Source of the DNA: Flavobacteriales bacterium UBA720
GTDB lineage: Bacteria > Bacteroidota > Bacteroidia > Flavobacteriales > Weeksellaceae
Assembly (NCBI GenBank): GCA_002297505.1
Contig: DBLQ01000131.1
Location: 1 to 6,894 of the forward strand
Direction: 5' to 3'
DNA length: 6,894 nucleotides
Position 1 is the stretch's first letter. Each line of letters opens with the position of its first letter. Shown here in pieces: positions 1-6,823 of the stretch. A program made the position numbers and the translations under genes. The notes beneath the pieces are model-generated. The model did no database searches. It saw only the letters and a program-made list of their open reading frames with translations, and had not been told where the DNA came from.

Positions 1-114
1 GTCTCAATTTTAAAATTGTACCATCACAAAAATGCCTACACCGGGTTATTGATCAATGGTAACAAGATATTAGGTCTAGAATGGTATTCGCTGGCTTCCA
101 AAGGCATTTTTTAA
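1..114 (+). CDS. Possible 3' end of an unidentified gene (partial)
   Basis: Frame 1 is open from the left edge to a TAA at 112-114, giving 37 residues that end in LEWYSLASKGIF. The next candidate gene starts only a few tens of bases later on the same strand, so this could be the tail of an upstream gene in the same direction. I do not recognise the sequence. An open run of 37 codons can occur by chance even in AT-rich DNA, and a second frame (3-62) is also open from the edge to a stop, so this call is weak. No function is proposed. Confidence 0.25.
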   Translation, partial: VSILKLYHHKNAYTGLLINGNKILGLEWYSLASKGIF

Positions 115-126
115 AATCAAAATGCG

Positions 127-134
127 TATTTTTG
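127..134 (+). promoter_or_regulatory. Candidate Bacteroidetes -7 promoter element
   Basis: The octamer TATTTTTG matches the Bacteroidetes -7 consensus TAnnTTTG exactly. It lies 27 bp upstream of the ATG at 161, which would give a short leader of about 20 nt. No good -33 element (TTG or TTTG) is found at the usual spacing of about 20 bp; the region there reads GGCATTTTTT. The match could be chance in AT-rich DNA. If real, the promoter lies inside the longer reading frame that begins at 122 and so supports the start at 161. Confidence 0.25.
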
Positions 135-160
135 AGATGGTGAGGTTCAATAATCAGTAT

Positions 161-1867
161 ATGAAAAAGTTAAATTACTTTCTCGTCCTGCTTTCTGCCT
201 ATTCACAATTATTTTTTTCCCAGCAAAAAGAAGTACGGACTTTCAGAGAGATCAGAAGCAATTATGAAAAAATGACCATCGATGACGAGCGGGCGATGCC
301 TTTTGTAAAAGCCTACATTCAAAAAGCAAAATCTGAAGGCGACATTTCCCAATTGATTCAGGGCTACAGGGACGGACGGCAATTTGATTATAAAAGCAAG
401 ATGAAATATGCTGACAGCGCTTTGGCAGCCAGTATCAATTACGGCACCAAAGATGACATCAGTAAAGAGTATCTCAGCAAAGGGATCATATACTACTTTT
501 ACCAAAAAAAATATAAACTGGCTTTAAACCAGTATATGAGAGCCTATGAATTCTCAAAAAGCTCGGATGACAGGTATCAGCATTTCAAGGTTATCTACCA
601 TTTAGGGGTTGTCAAAGCACACTTGGGATATTATGACGAAGCACTAGAGCATTTTCAAAACTGTTCCCAATTTTATGAAAGAGCCATGAATCAAAAAGGT
701 CTGCACGAAAACTTACGATTTAACAACAAGAAAGCCTATCTCAATTCACTTCATCAAATGACCGTTGTCAACCGGTACTTAAAAAATTTCTCTAAAAGTG
801 ACAGTCTGAGCAAATTGGGATATAAACTGACTGAGGGTGACCGGGATTTTCTCTTGGAAAACAGCTATTTTCTAAAATGTATAGGGATCTCAAAATTTTT
901 GAAGAAAGATTATGACAGTGCAGCTTCGGATCTCAACAGGGCATTACCTGCGATCTTAAAAAGAAATGACTTTGCCTGGGTATCCGTCATTTACTATTAC
1001 CTCGGAAAGATCTCAGAGGCTAAAAATCAGGAAGAAGTAGTGATCGGCTATTACAGTAAAATCGATTCCATCTTTGTCAAAGAAGGATTTATCTTGCCGG
1101 AGGTTTATAAGAGTTATAATTATCTCATCAGCTATTATAAAAACAAAGACATCGATAAACAATTGTATTATACTGATCAGCTTCTGAAGGCGGACAGCTT
1201 GATCAGCAAGGATTATCCCTATTTATCCGGAAAACTTCATAAGGAGTACGACCGCAGGTCACTCATTGAGCAAAGAGAAGACATTGAGAAGGCAAGCAGA
1301 AAAAAAATGCGGATCGCCCAATTCCTGATCTTGTCGAGTACGATTACTATTATATTTTTTGTCATCCGATACCGGAAGGACCGAAGAATAAAAAAACAAT
1401 ATGACCTACTTCAAAAGAGAATTGAAGAAGGCTCTTATGGCATTCCCAATACTGTTGAAGACAAATCTCAGGAATACTCCTTAAGAAAAACTTTTCTGAC
1501 GCCTGAAGTAACATCTGAAATTGGTGAAAAGCTGGAAAAATTCGAGAGAGAACTGCAATTTACCAAGAAAGGCATCACTCAAAACAGCATTGCTGCCAAA
1601 CTTAATACCAATGCAAATTACCTGTCCATCTATATCAATGAGAATAAAGGGATGAATTTCACCAGGTATATTGCAGAACTCAGGATCAACCATATAACAA
1701 ACCTTTTGAATACCAATACCAAATACCTCAACTACACCATAGAAGCCTTGGCAGAAGAATGTGGTATCGCCGCCCGTCAGAATTTTTCAAATCTCTTTTA
1801 TGATATTAATGGCATCCGTCCAACAGATTACATCAAAAAGCGGAAAAAAGAATTGAGAATCGGCTGA
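161..1867 (+). CDS. Transmembrane TPR / AraC-type transcriptional regulator
   Basis: The product is a 568-residue one-component regulator. An N-terminal signal peptide (MKKLNYFLVLLSAYSQLFFS, residues 1-20) precedes a helical region with TPR-like repeats near residues 103-132, 143-174 and 234-265 (for example YYDEALEHF). A single transmembrane helix spans about 384-403, followed by the basic stretch RYRKDRRIKK, which puts the C-terminus in the cytoplasm. The C-terminal ~90 residues form an AraC-type double helix-turn-helix: the first helix pair near 474-493, the second near 528-549, ending in the family-typical DINGIRPTDYIKKRK. The inferred topology is a periplasmic TPR sensor coupled to a cytoplasmic DNA-binding domain; the ligand is unknown. 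The ATG at 122 is in frame, but the start at 161 is preferred because it gives a canonical signal peptide (MKK plus a hydrophobic core). The gene lies 46 bp upstream of rteC and is probably co-transcribed with it, so it is a likely controller of the element. It resembles the TPR-AraC regulators common in Chryseobacterium-type genomes. Confidence 0.88.
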   Translation: MKKLNYFLVLLSAYSQLFFSQQKEVRTFREIRSNYEKMTIDDERAMPFVKAYIQKAKSEGDISQLIQGYRDGRQFDYKSKMKYADSALAASINYGTKDDISKEYLSKGIIYYFYQKKYKLALNQYMRAYEFSKSSDDRYQHFKVIYHLGVVKAHLGYYDEALEHFQNCSQFYERAMNQKGLHENLRFNNKKAYLNSLHQMTVVNRYLKNFSKSDSLSKLGYKLTEGDRDFLLENSYFLKCIGISKFLKKDYDSAASDLNRALPAILKRNDFAWVSVIYYYLGKISEAKNQEEVVIGYYSKIDSIFVKEGFILPEVYKSYNYLISYYKNKDIDKQLYYTDQLLKADSLISKDYPYLSGKLHKEYDRRSLIEQREDIEKASRKKMRIAQFLILSSTITIIFFVIRYRKDRRIKKQYDLLQKRIEEGSYGIPNTVEDKSQEYSLRKTFLTPEVTSEIGEKLEKFERELQFTKKGITQNSIAAKLNTNANYLSIYINENKGMNFTRYIAELRINHITNLLNTNTKYLNYTIEALAEECGIAARQNFSNLFYDINGIRPTDYIKKRKKELRIG

Positions 1868-1913
1868 ATGGACCATCACTAAACGTTTTTTTGTAAATTT
1901 CTAAAAAAAGGAC
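1868..1913 (+). promoter_or_regulatory. Short leader between the AraC-like gene and rteC
   Basis: This 46-bp spacer contains a run of seven T (1886-1892) and a run of seven A (1903-1909) flanking a small AAATTT palindrome. They could pair as a weak A/T-only hairpin with a 10-nt loop. There is no GC stem and no following T-tract, so it is unlikely to be a terminator. The A-rich run leads into AAAGG only 2 nt before the rteC ATG, too close for a classical Shine-Dalgarno; an A-rich stretch before the start is common in Bacteroidetes. TAAATTTC (1894-1901) matches five of the six fixed bases of the -7 consensus, but no -33 partner is seen. Read-through from the upstream gene is the simplest model. 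Confidence 0.3.
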
Positions 1914-2756
1914 ATGGTAACAAAAACTATTTTTAGAAAAATTGCAAAACTGCATGAAGAATTAGAGCTTAAGATCAATGAAGTGTATGATGAAAATGAT
2001 ATGCTGAAGGTTGCAGAAAGATCTTTACTGCTGATCGATCAATCTATCAGGACATTGAAGACCTTGATCTCGTCCCATCATTTTGAGAATTTGGGTGAGG
2101 AGGTGCACTTTTTCAAAAATCTGAAACCAAAATTTATCTCCAAGTTTATTTACTACTCAACAGTTTTAGATCTGGAATCGCATAAACCCAATGCAGGGAA
2201 GAATGCATTGAATGAGTACTACGAGGCAGAACTGGAAAAGCTTAAGAATTTTTACAAAGAGCAATCTGATTTTTACAGTTATTACCGACGGGAAGCTACC
2301 TATTTAGATCATAAAATATTTGTAAGGGATTCCTATGATCTTAAAATGAAACTCTCATTGGGGTTTTACAATATCGACACCAGCTTCACAACCTCTCATG
2401 ATCAACTGATCGCAAAATTTATGGCGAATGAAAAAATTGAGCAGTACTTAAAAAAGCAAATTGATAACTTGTTGGAAAATAACGGAGATCAAACTTCGTC
2501 CCGACTGGTCTGGTCCGCTTCCAAGGTTGGACTTATCGAACTGGTCTACGCGTTGTATAATATGCGCTGTTTCAATGGTGGTAATGTGGAATTGAGTGAG
2601 GTGGTAAGATTTGTTGAAAAATCGCTCGGTACCGATTTGGGTAATTTCCATAAGACCATCTTTGAGATCCGAAACAGGAAGCAGGGACCGACTAAATTTC
2701 TAAATCTGGTGATTGATAACCTTAACCAGTACTTTCAAAATATGGAAGGTGATTAA
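1914..2756 (+). CDS. rteC: RteC family conjugative-element regulator
   Basis: This 280-residue protein matches the RteC family. In CTnDOT of Bacteroides, RteC is a DNA-binding activator of the excision operon (xis2c/xis2d/exc), which in turn leads to transfer gene expression. The recognition rests on the C-terminal third: LVWSASKVGLIELVYAL (198-214), CFNGGNVELSEVVRFVE (219-235) and FEIRNRKQGPTKFLN (250-264), a spaced pattern typical of the family and likely to hold its DNA-binding domain. The middle segment SHDQLIAKFMANEKIEQYL (161-179) is also family-like. The N-terminal half is a charged helical region without catalytic motifs; there is no signal peptide or membrane segment. It follows the transmembrane AraC-like regulator by 46 bp and ends 7 bp before a strong hairpin, so the two genes probably form one transcript. 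The genes it acts on (excisionase or recombination functions) are not in this window. The RteC family assignment is firm; its targets here are inference. Confidence 0.92.
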   Translation: MVTKTIFRKIAKLHEELELKINEVYDENDMLKVAERSLLLIDQSIRTLKTLISSHHFENLGEEVHFFKNLKPKFISKFIYYSTVLDLESHKPNAGKNALNEYYEAELEKLKNFYKEQSDFYSYYRREATYLDHKIFVRDSYDLKMKLSLGFYNIDTSFTTSHDQLIAKFMANEKIEQYLKKQIDNLLENNGDQTSSRLVWSASKVGLIELVYALYNMRCFNGGNVELSEVVRFVEKSLGTDLGNFHKTIFEIRNRKQGPTKFLNLVIDNLNQYFQNMEGD

Positions 2757-2763
2757 GGTGTGC

Positions 2764-2803
2764 TTGACAAACCGGAAAAGTAAAGAGGCTTCTGGTTTGT
2801 CAA
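2764..2803 (+). terminator. Hairpin terminator after rteC, overlapping the mobC stop
   Basis: The arm TTGACAAACCGGAA (2764-2777) pairs with TTCTGGTTTGTCAA (2790-2803) over 14 positions, all Watson-Crick except one G-U pair in the + strand RNA, around a 12-nt loop. On the + strand it is followed by the U-rich TCTTTATTTAT, as expected of an intrinsic terminator for rteC. On the - strand the bases after the stem read GCACACC, which is not U-rich, so it is a poorer terminator for mobC; the stem could still protect that transcript's 3' end. The mobC stop codon (2800-2802) lies inside the right arm. Confidence 0.8.
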
Positions 2804-4800
2804 TCTTTATTTATGAGATGCTGCAGAACAGGATCATTAGCAATTCTTTCCATTTCATTAGTTACGATCTGAAGAATATCAGTTTTAACACTTTTGTAAT
2901 TTTTTTCAATTTCATTTCTCATACAGTCATTACCATGCTCATCTAAAAAAGAACGAATTTCCGGTATCTTTTGATATTGCTTTTCCTCTGCTGAAAGTTT
3001 TACAGCATCGACGACAATTTCAGAATGAAAGATCTTCTGTTCGATCCTCTCATCAAAATTATCCGAAACAGCGCCTACAAAAAATCCCTGAGTTAGAGTG
3101 GATATTTTGGAAGCAGGAATCAGGCTGTCCAACTGTGTTGAAATCGACGTTGAAGTATCATTCCTGTTGATTGATATGCTCTGTCTTTTCTGTAAGACTT
3201 TACCAAACCTTTCCGATAGTGCCTTCGCTGTTTCACCAACCACCTGTCCGCTGAAAATGTTTCCCACTGTATTTTGAATCACTTTGCTTTCCTTGTCTCC
3301 GTAATCTCTTGTTAACTGAGAGAAATCCTGAAATCCCAAACAAACAGAAACTTTATTACTCCTTGCTGTTGCAATCAGGTTATCAAGACCTCTAAAATAA
3401 ATGGTTGGCAATTCATCAATAATGACTGAGCTTTTCAATTGCCCTTTTTTATTAATCAGTTTTACTATCCTTGAGTTGTAAAGTCCGAGTGCCGCAGAAT
3501 AGATATTCTGTCGGTCTGGATTATTGCCCACACACAATATTTTAGGCTCTTTCGGATTATTAATATCCAGTGAAAAATCATCTCCGGTCATTACCCAGTA
3601 TAATTGAGGCGAGATCATCCTTGATAAAGGGATCTTTGCCGAAGCGATCTGTCCTTGAAGCTGATCCTGCGCACCGCCCTGCCATGCATCAATAAAAGGG
3701 GAGAGGTAGTTTTCCAGTTCAGAATAGGAAGTCAAAATGGTGAATACGTCTTCATATTTCTTGTTAAGCAACTCTATAGCGTGGGGGAATGTACAGTATT
3801 TACCGTTCTCATATATTTTCAGAAACCAGATAATGGCGGCTAAAAGAATAATCGGACTTTCAACGAAGAAATCACCCTGCTTCTGAATCCAGCTTCTGTT
3901 CAAATTCAACATAATGGTGTAAGCTGCTTCATAGGCATCCGAAATATCCGTCATAAAAACAGGATTTAGTGGATTACAACGATGACTTCTTCTGGGATCA
4001 TCAAAATTAATCACATAAAACTTCGGATTTACCTTATAAGCATCTGTATGTTTTAAAAGATGATTATAAGCGATCGTTGAAAGATCATCGAATTTGAAAT
4101 CATAGATGTACATTGAAAAGCCTTTCTCAATATGCTGCCTGATGTAATTGTTGACTACTGCATAAGATTTTCCGGAGCCTGGTGTTCCTAACACAATAGT
4201 TGCACGAAAGGGGTTGACCACGTTGATCCATCCCTGATTCCAGTGTCCATGATAGTAGAACTTCGTGGGTAAGTTAACAGAATATTCATTGTGCAATAGT
4301 TTTGTCTCCTGCTGGAAACTTTCGTTTTCACTGTTGAAGACATCATCCATCAAGTTATTTTTCAGTAACCTGCTCATCCAGACACCTGCGAGCATAAGAA
4401 GGATATAGCCTACAGCCGTAGAAAATATGTATAGGTAAACAGCGGTTTTCGAAGATAGATTTAACAGATTGGTATTGAAATAAAAAATCAGTACACCCGA
4501 TATCAGGGCAGTGTTGATTTTGTTCCATGTAATTTTTTCATTTTTTACCCCTCTTGTACCCAGACAGCTTAAACCTAATAACAGTGTGGCAAATAATTTT
4601 GAATAGATGTTATTAGAGAAAAGACCTGCTGTCCTGTTAAAATTATATAATATTGTATTGATAAGCTGAAGAGTCCATCCTCGTTCTTCGAAAAAGCCGT
4701 AGCAAAACCAATATAAATGCATCAATACTATTAAAATACTGACTGCTCGCATCAAAGCCATAATCTTGGCCAAGCCACGTAGATCATCTTCTCCTTGCAT
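2800..4800 (-). CDS. mobC: MobC, VirD4/TraG-type conjugative coupling ATPase (YWFCY domain)
   Basis: This 666-residue type IV coupling protein would dock the relaxase-bound DNA strand to the mating-pair channel and use ATP to drive its transfer. The N-terminus carries the membrane-anchoring domain named for its YWFCY motif, present here at 30-34, with about four hydrophobic segments near 12-37, 62-80, 95-115 and 119-142. The cytoplasmic ATPase follows: Walker A GTPGSGKS at 205-212, Walker B VIIDE at 459-463, and the downstream motif CLGFQDFSQL at 487-496 with its conserved glutamine. Length and start (EDDLRGLAKIM soon after Met1) fit the Bacteroidetes MobC family, and the motifs are intact. 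The start is preceded by an A-rich AATAAAAG rather than a clear Shine-Dalgarno. It lies 263 bp downstream of mobB, so it may be read from the mobA promoter or from a site in that gap. Automated annotation may call it TraG; in Bacteroides elements TraG means the VirB4-like protein, so mobC is the better name. Confidence 0.95.
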   Translation of the reverse strand: MQGEDDLRGLAKIMALMRAVSILIVLMHLYWFCYGFFEERGWTLQLINTILYNFNRTAGLFSNNIYSKLFATLLLGLSCLGTRGVKNEKITWNKINTALISGVLIFYFNTNLLNLSSKTAVYLYIFSTAVGYILLMLAGVWMSRLLKNNLMDDVFNSENESFQQETKLLHNEYSVNLPTKFYYHGHWNQGWINVVNPFRATIVLGTPGSGKSYAVVNNYIRQHIEKGFSMYIYDFKFDDLSTIAYNHLLKHTDAYKVNPKFYVINFDDPRRSHRCNPLNPVFMTDISDAYEAAYTIMLNLNRSWIQKQGDFFVESPIILLAAIIWFLKIYENGKYCTFPHAIELLNKKYEDVFTILTSYSELENYLSPFIDAWQGGAQDQLQGQIASAKIPLSRMISPQLYWVMTGDDFSLDINNPKEPKILCVGNNPDRQNIYSAALGLYNSRIVKLINKKGQLKSSVIIDELPTIYFRGLDNLIATARSNKVSVCLGFQDFSQLTRDYGDKESKVIQNTVGNIFSGQVVGETAKALSERFGKVLQKRQSISINRNDTSTSISTQLDSLIPASKISTLTQGFFVGAVSDNFDERIEQKIFHSEIVVDAVKLSAEEKQYQKIPEIRSFLDEHGNDCMRNEIEKNYKSVKTDILQIVTNEMERIANDPVLQHLINKD

Positions 4801-4848
4801 CTTTTATTGTTTAATTCGGGATAAGATAGCAGGTGATGTATAAGTTAT

Positions 4849-4968
4849 CTAACTATGGTCATCAGAAGGCTTGTTGGGCGTTGCATGGCATTGCTCGCCT
4901 TTTTGACTTATCAACAGTGCTATAGACCGGATAATTAGCAAGTCAATTGCAAAAAGAAGAATTAACAT
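4849..4968 (-). CDS. Candidate 39-residue membrane peptide between mobB and mobC
   Basis: An ATG at 4968-4966 opens a 39-codon frame ending in TAG at 4851-4849, in the same direction as mobB and mobC. The product starts MLILLFAIDLLIIRSIALLI, a hydrophobic segment long enough to cross a membrane, followed by a polar tail rich in Q, K, N, S and D with one Cys (position 27). It ends 48 bp before the mobC start. Support: the gap is unusually long for an otherwise tight mob cluster, and the hydrophobic/polar division is not random-looking. Against: no Shine-Dalgarno, small size, and AT-rich DNA readily encodes Leu/Ile runs. I do not recognise a family. If real, it might assist the membrane-bound MobC, but that is speculation. 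Confidence 0.35.
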   Translation of the reverse strand: MLILLFAIDLLIIRSIALLISQKGEQCHATPNKPSDDHS

Positions 4969-5008
4969 GATCAATTACATCAAAATTTCATGATAGCTTA
5001 CCTTTGAG

Positions 5009-5044
5009 TGACAATAAAGTCTCATCACGTATGACAATGTCATA
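5009..5044. repeat. 15-bp palindrome with an extra half-site downstream of mobB
   Basis: TATGAC-AAT-GTCATA (5030-5044) is a perfect inverted repeat with 6-bp arms and a 3-bp centre. The seven bases TGACAAT inside it (5032-5038) recur as a direct copy at 5009-5015, 23 bp away. The pair lies about 20 bp after the mobB stop and upstream of the small ORF and mobC on the - strand. A dimeric regulator binding site or a processing hairpin in the mob transcript would both fit. As a hairpin it is weak (6 bp, 3-nt loop) and lacks a U-tract on the - strand, so it does not look like a terminator. Confidence 0.35.
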
Positions 5045-5063
5045 GGACAAAAATTATGTTATA

Positions 5064-6344
5064 TCATTTTTTTCTCAATCCCTTTTTCTTTCTTATCATC
5101 CTTTTGTAAAAATCAATTTCCTCATAATCTTCTCCCTGTGCAGATGGTAATAAGCCGCCTACTGCTTCGAACAAATCTTTAACAGATTCTGTATCCATCA
5201 TATCGAAAAAACGGTCCAATATCGGTTCAGGAAAATTTGTATCATTCGACGAAGACCATTTTTTATATGTTTGTTCAGCTTCTTTTTTATCTGGTTTGAG
5301 ACTACTAGTCCACCATTCATTGAATGCATTGGCTGAACATTCTTTTCCTAAACGTGATCCATTCCAGACCGTTTTAGACTGATGATCAATGAAAGTCATT
5401 CCGTAAATTCTTCCCTGATCATTTTTACGGATCACTGCGTTGATGCCTTCATTTTGTAATTTTTTAATAAATGATTTTTCATCTTTTGTAGATTGTAAGG
5501 TCGATACGATTTTTTCTTTCAGCTTTTCCTTCGCAGGAAAATTTTTCATTTTTTCTCTGCATGATCCAAAGTGCTTCTCCAAAGAATCTAGTCCAGCCTT
5601 TTTTCCAAACAGCGATGCTTTATAAGGACTTCCGGTTTTTTTACCAATATGGTCTGTCGGAAAGTACAGTAACCCTCTTTGCGAATGACTGTGCAGTTCT
5701 CCCTCCACTTTTTCGGCAGTAATATTGAAAAGAGAGAGCAGAGCATTGTATTCACCCAAGGACTGAAATTGATATTGAGAACTGATATGTCTTACTACTG
5801 ATGCAATCTGACTTTTAATGTCGCCTCTCTGGTAATCGACCGCTTTAAATATCGTGCTGTTCAAATGAGTTTCTTTTTCCAGTGCTGAAATCAATCCGAA
5901 TTGCTCTTCCATTTCGCGGCATACTTTCATCGAACGTACCTTTTCGAAGTGATCGGAAATCTTTTTACCTTTCTCATCGACACAGACAGAAACAATATGA
6001 ATATGGCTTCGGTCTATATCCGTATGTTTAAATACAACATACGGCTGTTCGCTATAGCCCATTTCCTGCATATATTGCTGAGCCATTTGTCTGTATTTCT
6101 CATCAGAAACTACGTCTTTAGGATCTGGATTTAAAGAAATATGCACGGTATGTTTTTCTGTATTTCGATTGGCAAACAAATAAGGTTCAAAAGATTTTTC
6201 CAGTTGACTTACCGTATACTGCCCATTGGCAGTTTCAATCATTTTGTTGGTTAGCAGAATTTCTCCTTTATCCTTTTCAATTTTCATATTATTGTAGGAC
6301 AGTGTTCCATACAAATTGCTGCTTCTTCCGATTTTAGCAATCAT
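5064..6344 (-). CDS. mobB: MobB relaxase (mobilization nuclease)
   Basis: The 426-residue protein is a relaxase of the relaxase/mobilization nuclease family. It would nick one strand at oriT, stay covalently bound to the 5' end, and lead it into the recipient. The metal-binding motif is clear: HTDIDRSHIHIVSV at 107-120, with His107, His114 and His116 as the triad and Asp109 beside it. An upstream HTVHISLNP (65-73) is the usual preceding strand. The catalytic tyrosine should be near the N-terminus: Tyr12 in SSNLYGTLSYN, or Tyr17 in the same motif; the sequence alone does not decide. After about 160 residues comes a helical, lysine-rich C-terminal half ending in RMIRKKKGLRKK, probably for DNA or partner contact. 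The gene starts 4 bp after the mobA stop, so the two are likely translationally coupled; no Shine-Dalgarno is visible. The family is firm and the frame intact. Confidence 0.94.
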   Translation of the reverse strand: MIAKIGRSSNLYGTLSYNNMKIEKDKGEILLTNKMIETANGQYTVSQLEKSFEPYLFANRNTEKHTVHISLNPDPKDVVSDEKYRQMAQQYMQEMGYSEQPYVVFKHTDIDRSHIHIVSVCVDEKGKKISDHFEKVRSMKVCREMEEQFGLISALEKETHLNSTIFKAVDYQRGDIKSQIASVVRHISSQYQFQSLGEYNALLSLFNITAEKVEGELHSHSQRGLLYFPTDHIGKKTGSPYKASLFGKKAGLDSLEKHFGSCREKMKNFPAKEKLKEKIVSTLQSTKDEKSFIKKLQNEGINAVIRKNDQGRIYGMTFIDHQSKTVWNGSRLGKECSANAFNEWWTSSLKPDKKEAEQTYKKWSSSNDTNFPEPILDRFFDMMDTESVKDLFEAVGGLLPSAQGEDYEEIDFYKRMIRKKKGLRKK

Positions 6345-6348
6345 ATTA

Positions 6349-6783
6349 TCATTCGTTTTTTAGATGTTTCTGATTAAACTCTTCAGTCAGTTGAACTACT
6401 TTTTTGAATAGTTCCACCATTTCTATCGTCTGCTTTTCCAATTTAAAAAGTAAAGACGCCGCTTTTTTATCAGAAAAATGCGTGTAAAGCAGTTTAACAA
6501 TTTGATTATAATTGACACCGACCGCACGGAACTGGCTGTGAAATGAGGTCAGTCTCATATAAAAATCCATCGTGCCTTTATCCAATTTGACAGTCTTTAT
6601 TGTCTTTCCAAAGATGCAGGATGTTATAAAATGAGCTTTGACGGTCATTCCTGACTGGTCGAAAAGTCCAAGGAAACGGGCGTGTTCAACCTCATTAAAA
6701 GAAATTGTATATCTAATTTTAGCAGGATCAGCTTTTGGACGACGACCTGTTTTTTGCTGTTTCTTATTATTCTGGTCATTCAT
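6349..6783 (-). CDS. mobA: MobA, relaxosome accessory protein (ribbon-helix-helix type)
   Basis: This 144-residue basic protein is the small partner of the relaxase, thought to bind oriT and help MobB recognise and nick it. After a Lys/Gln/Arg-rich tail (KKQQKTGRRPK, 7-17) comes a short strand RYTISF (24-29) and two helices to about residue 60, the pattern of a ribbon-helix-helix DNA-binding fold. RAVGVNYNQIVKLL (86-99) matches the GxNxNQ signature of the MobC-type plasmid relaxosome proteins (this family's 'MobC' is not the coupling protein encoded at 2800-4800). A charged helix follows to the C-terminus. It is first in the right-to-left mob cluster and 4 bp from mobB. The start at 6783 is the only suitable ATG before the conserved part; a GGA lies 3-5 nt upstream. 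It is immediately downstream of the oriT candidate, as expected for these elements. Confidence 0.9.
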   Translation of the reverse strand: MNDQNNKKQQKTGRRPKADPAKIRYTISFNEVEHARFLGLFDQSGMTVKAHFITSCIFGKTIKTVKLDKGTMDFYMRLTSFHSQFRAVGVNYNQIVKLLYTHFSDKKAASLLFKLEKQTIEMVELFKKVVQLTEEFNQKHLKNE

Positions 6784-6823
6784 AATCCATCCATTTAATT
6801 TTATAAAACATCGACTTCGGAGA
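6784..6823 (-). promoter_or_regulatory. mobA leader
   Basis: On the - strand the 40 bp before mobA are AT-rich, with TTTTATAAAATT near 6797-6808 and then two GGAT repeats just before the ATG. I find no exact TAnnTTTG element with a -33 partner, so a promoter is expected here from the layout but is not demonstrated. The TATA-like stretch is close to the start and could be its AT-rich core. Confidence 0.25.

Noticed and set aside
1886..1909. T7/A7 inverted repeat between the AraC-like gene and rteC as a terminator
   Set aside because: The stem would be A/T only with no following T-tract; it would not stop transcription well, and the two genes are better read as one unit.
2713..2946. A 77-codon + strand frame overlapping the rteC end and the mobC 3' end
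   Set aside because: It runs through the terminator hairpin and antisense to the well-supported mobC C-terminus; no family pattern is seen.
4836..4925. A 29-codon + strand frame in the mobB-mobC gap
   Set aside because: It is short, runs against the mob genes, overlaps the better small-ORF candidate, and its product shows no recognisable pattern.
4975..5043. A 22-codon - strand frame just after mobB
   Set aside because: It is too short, has no clear ribosome binding site or hydrophobic pattern, and is sufficiently explained by chance.
5901..6134. A 77-codon + strand frame inside mobB
   Set aside because: It lies antisense to the relaxase histidine-triad region, whose identity is firm, so it is a shadow frame.
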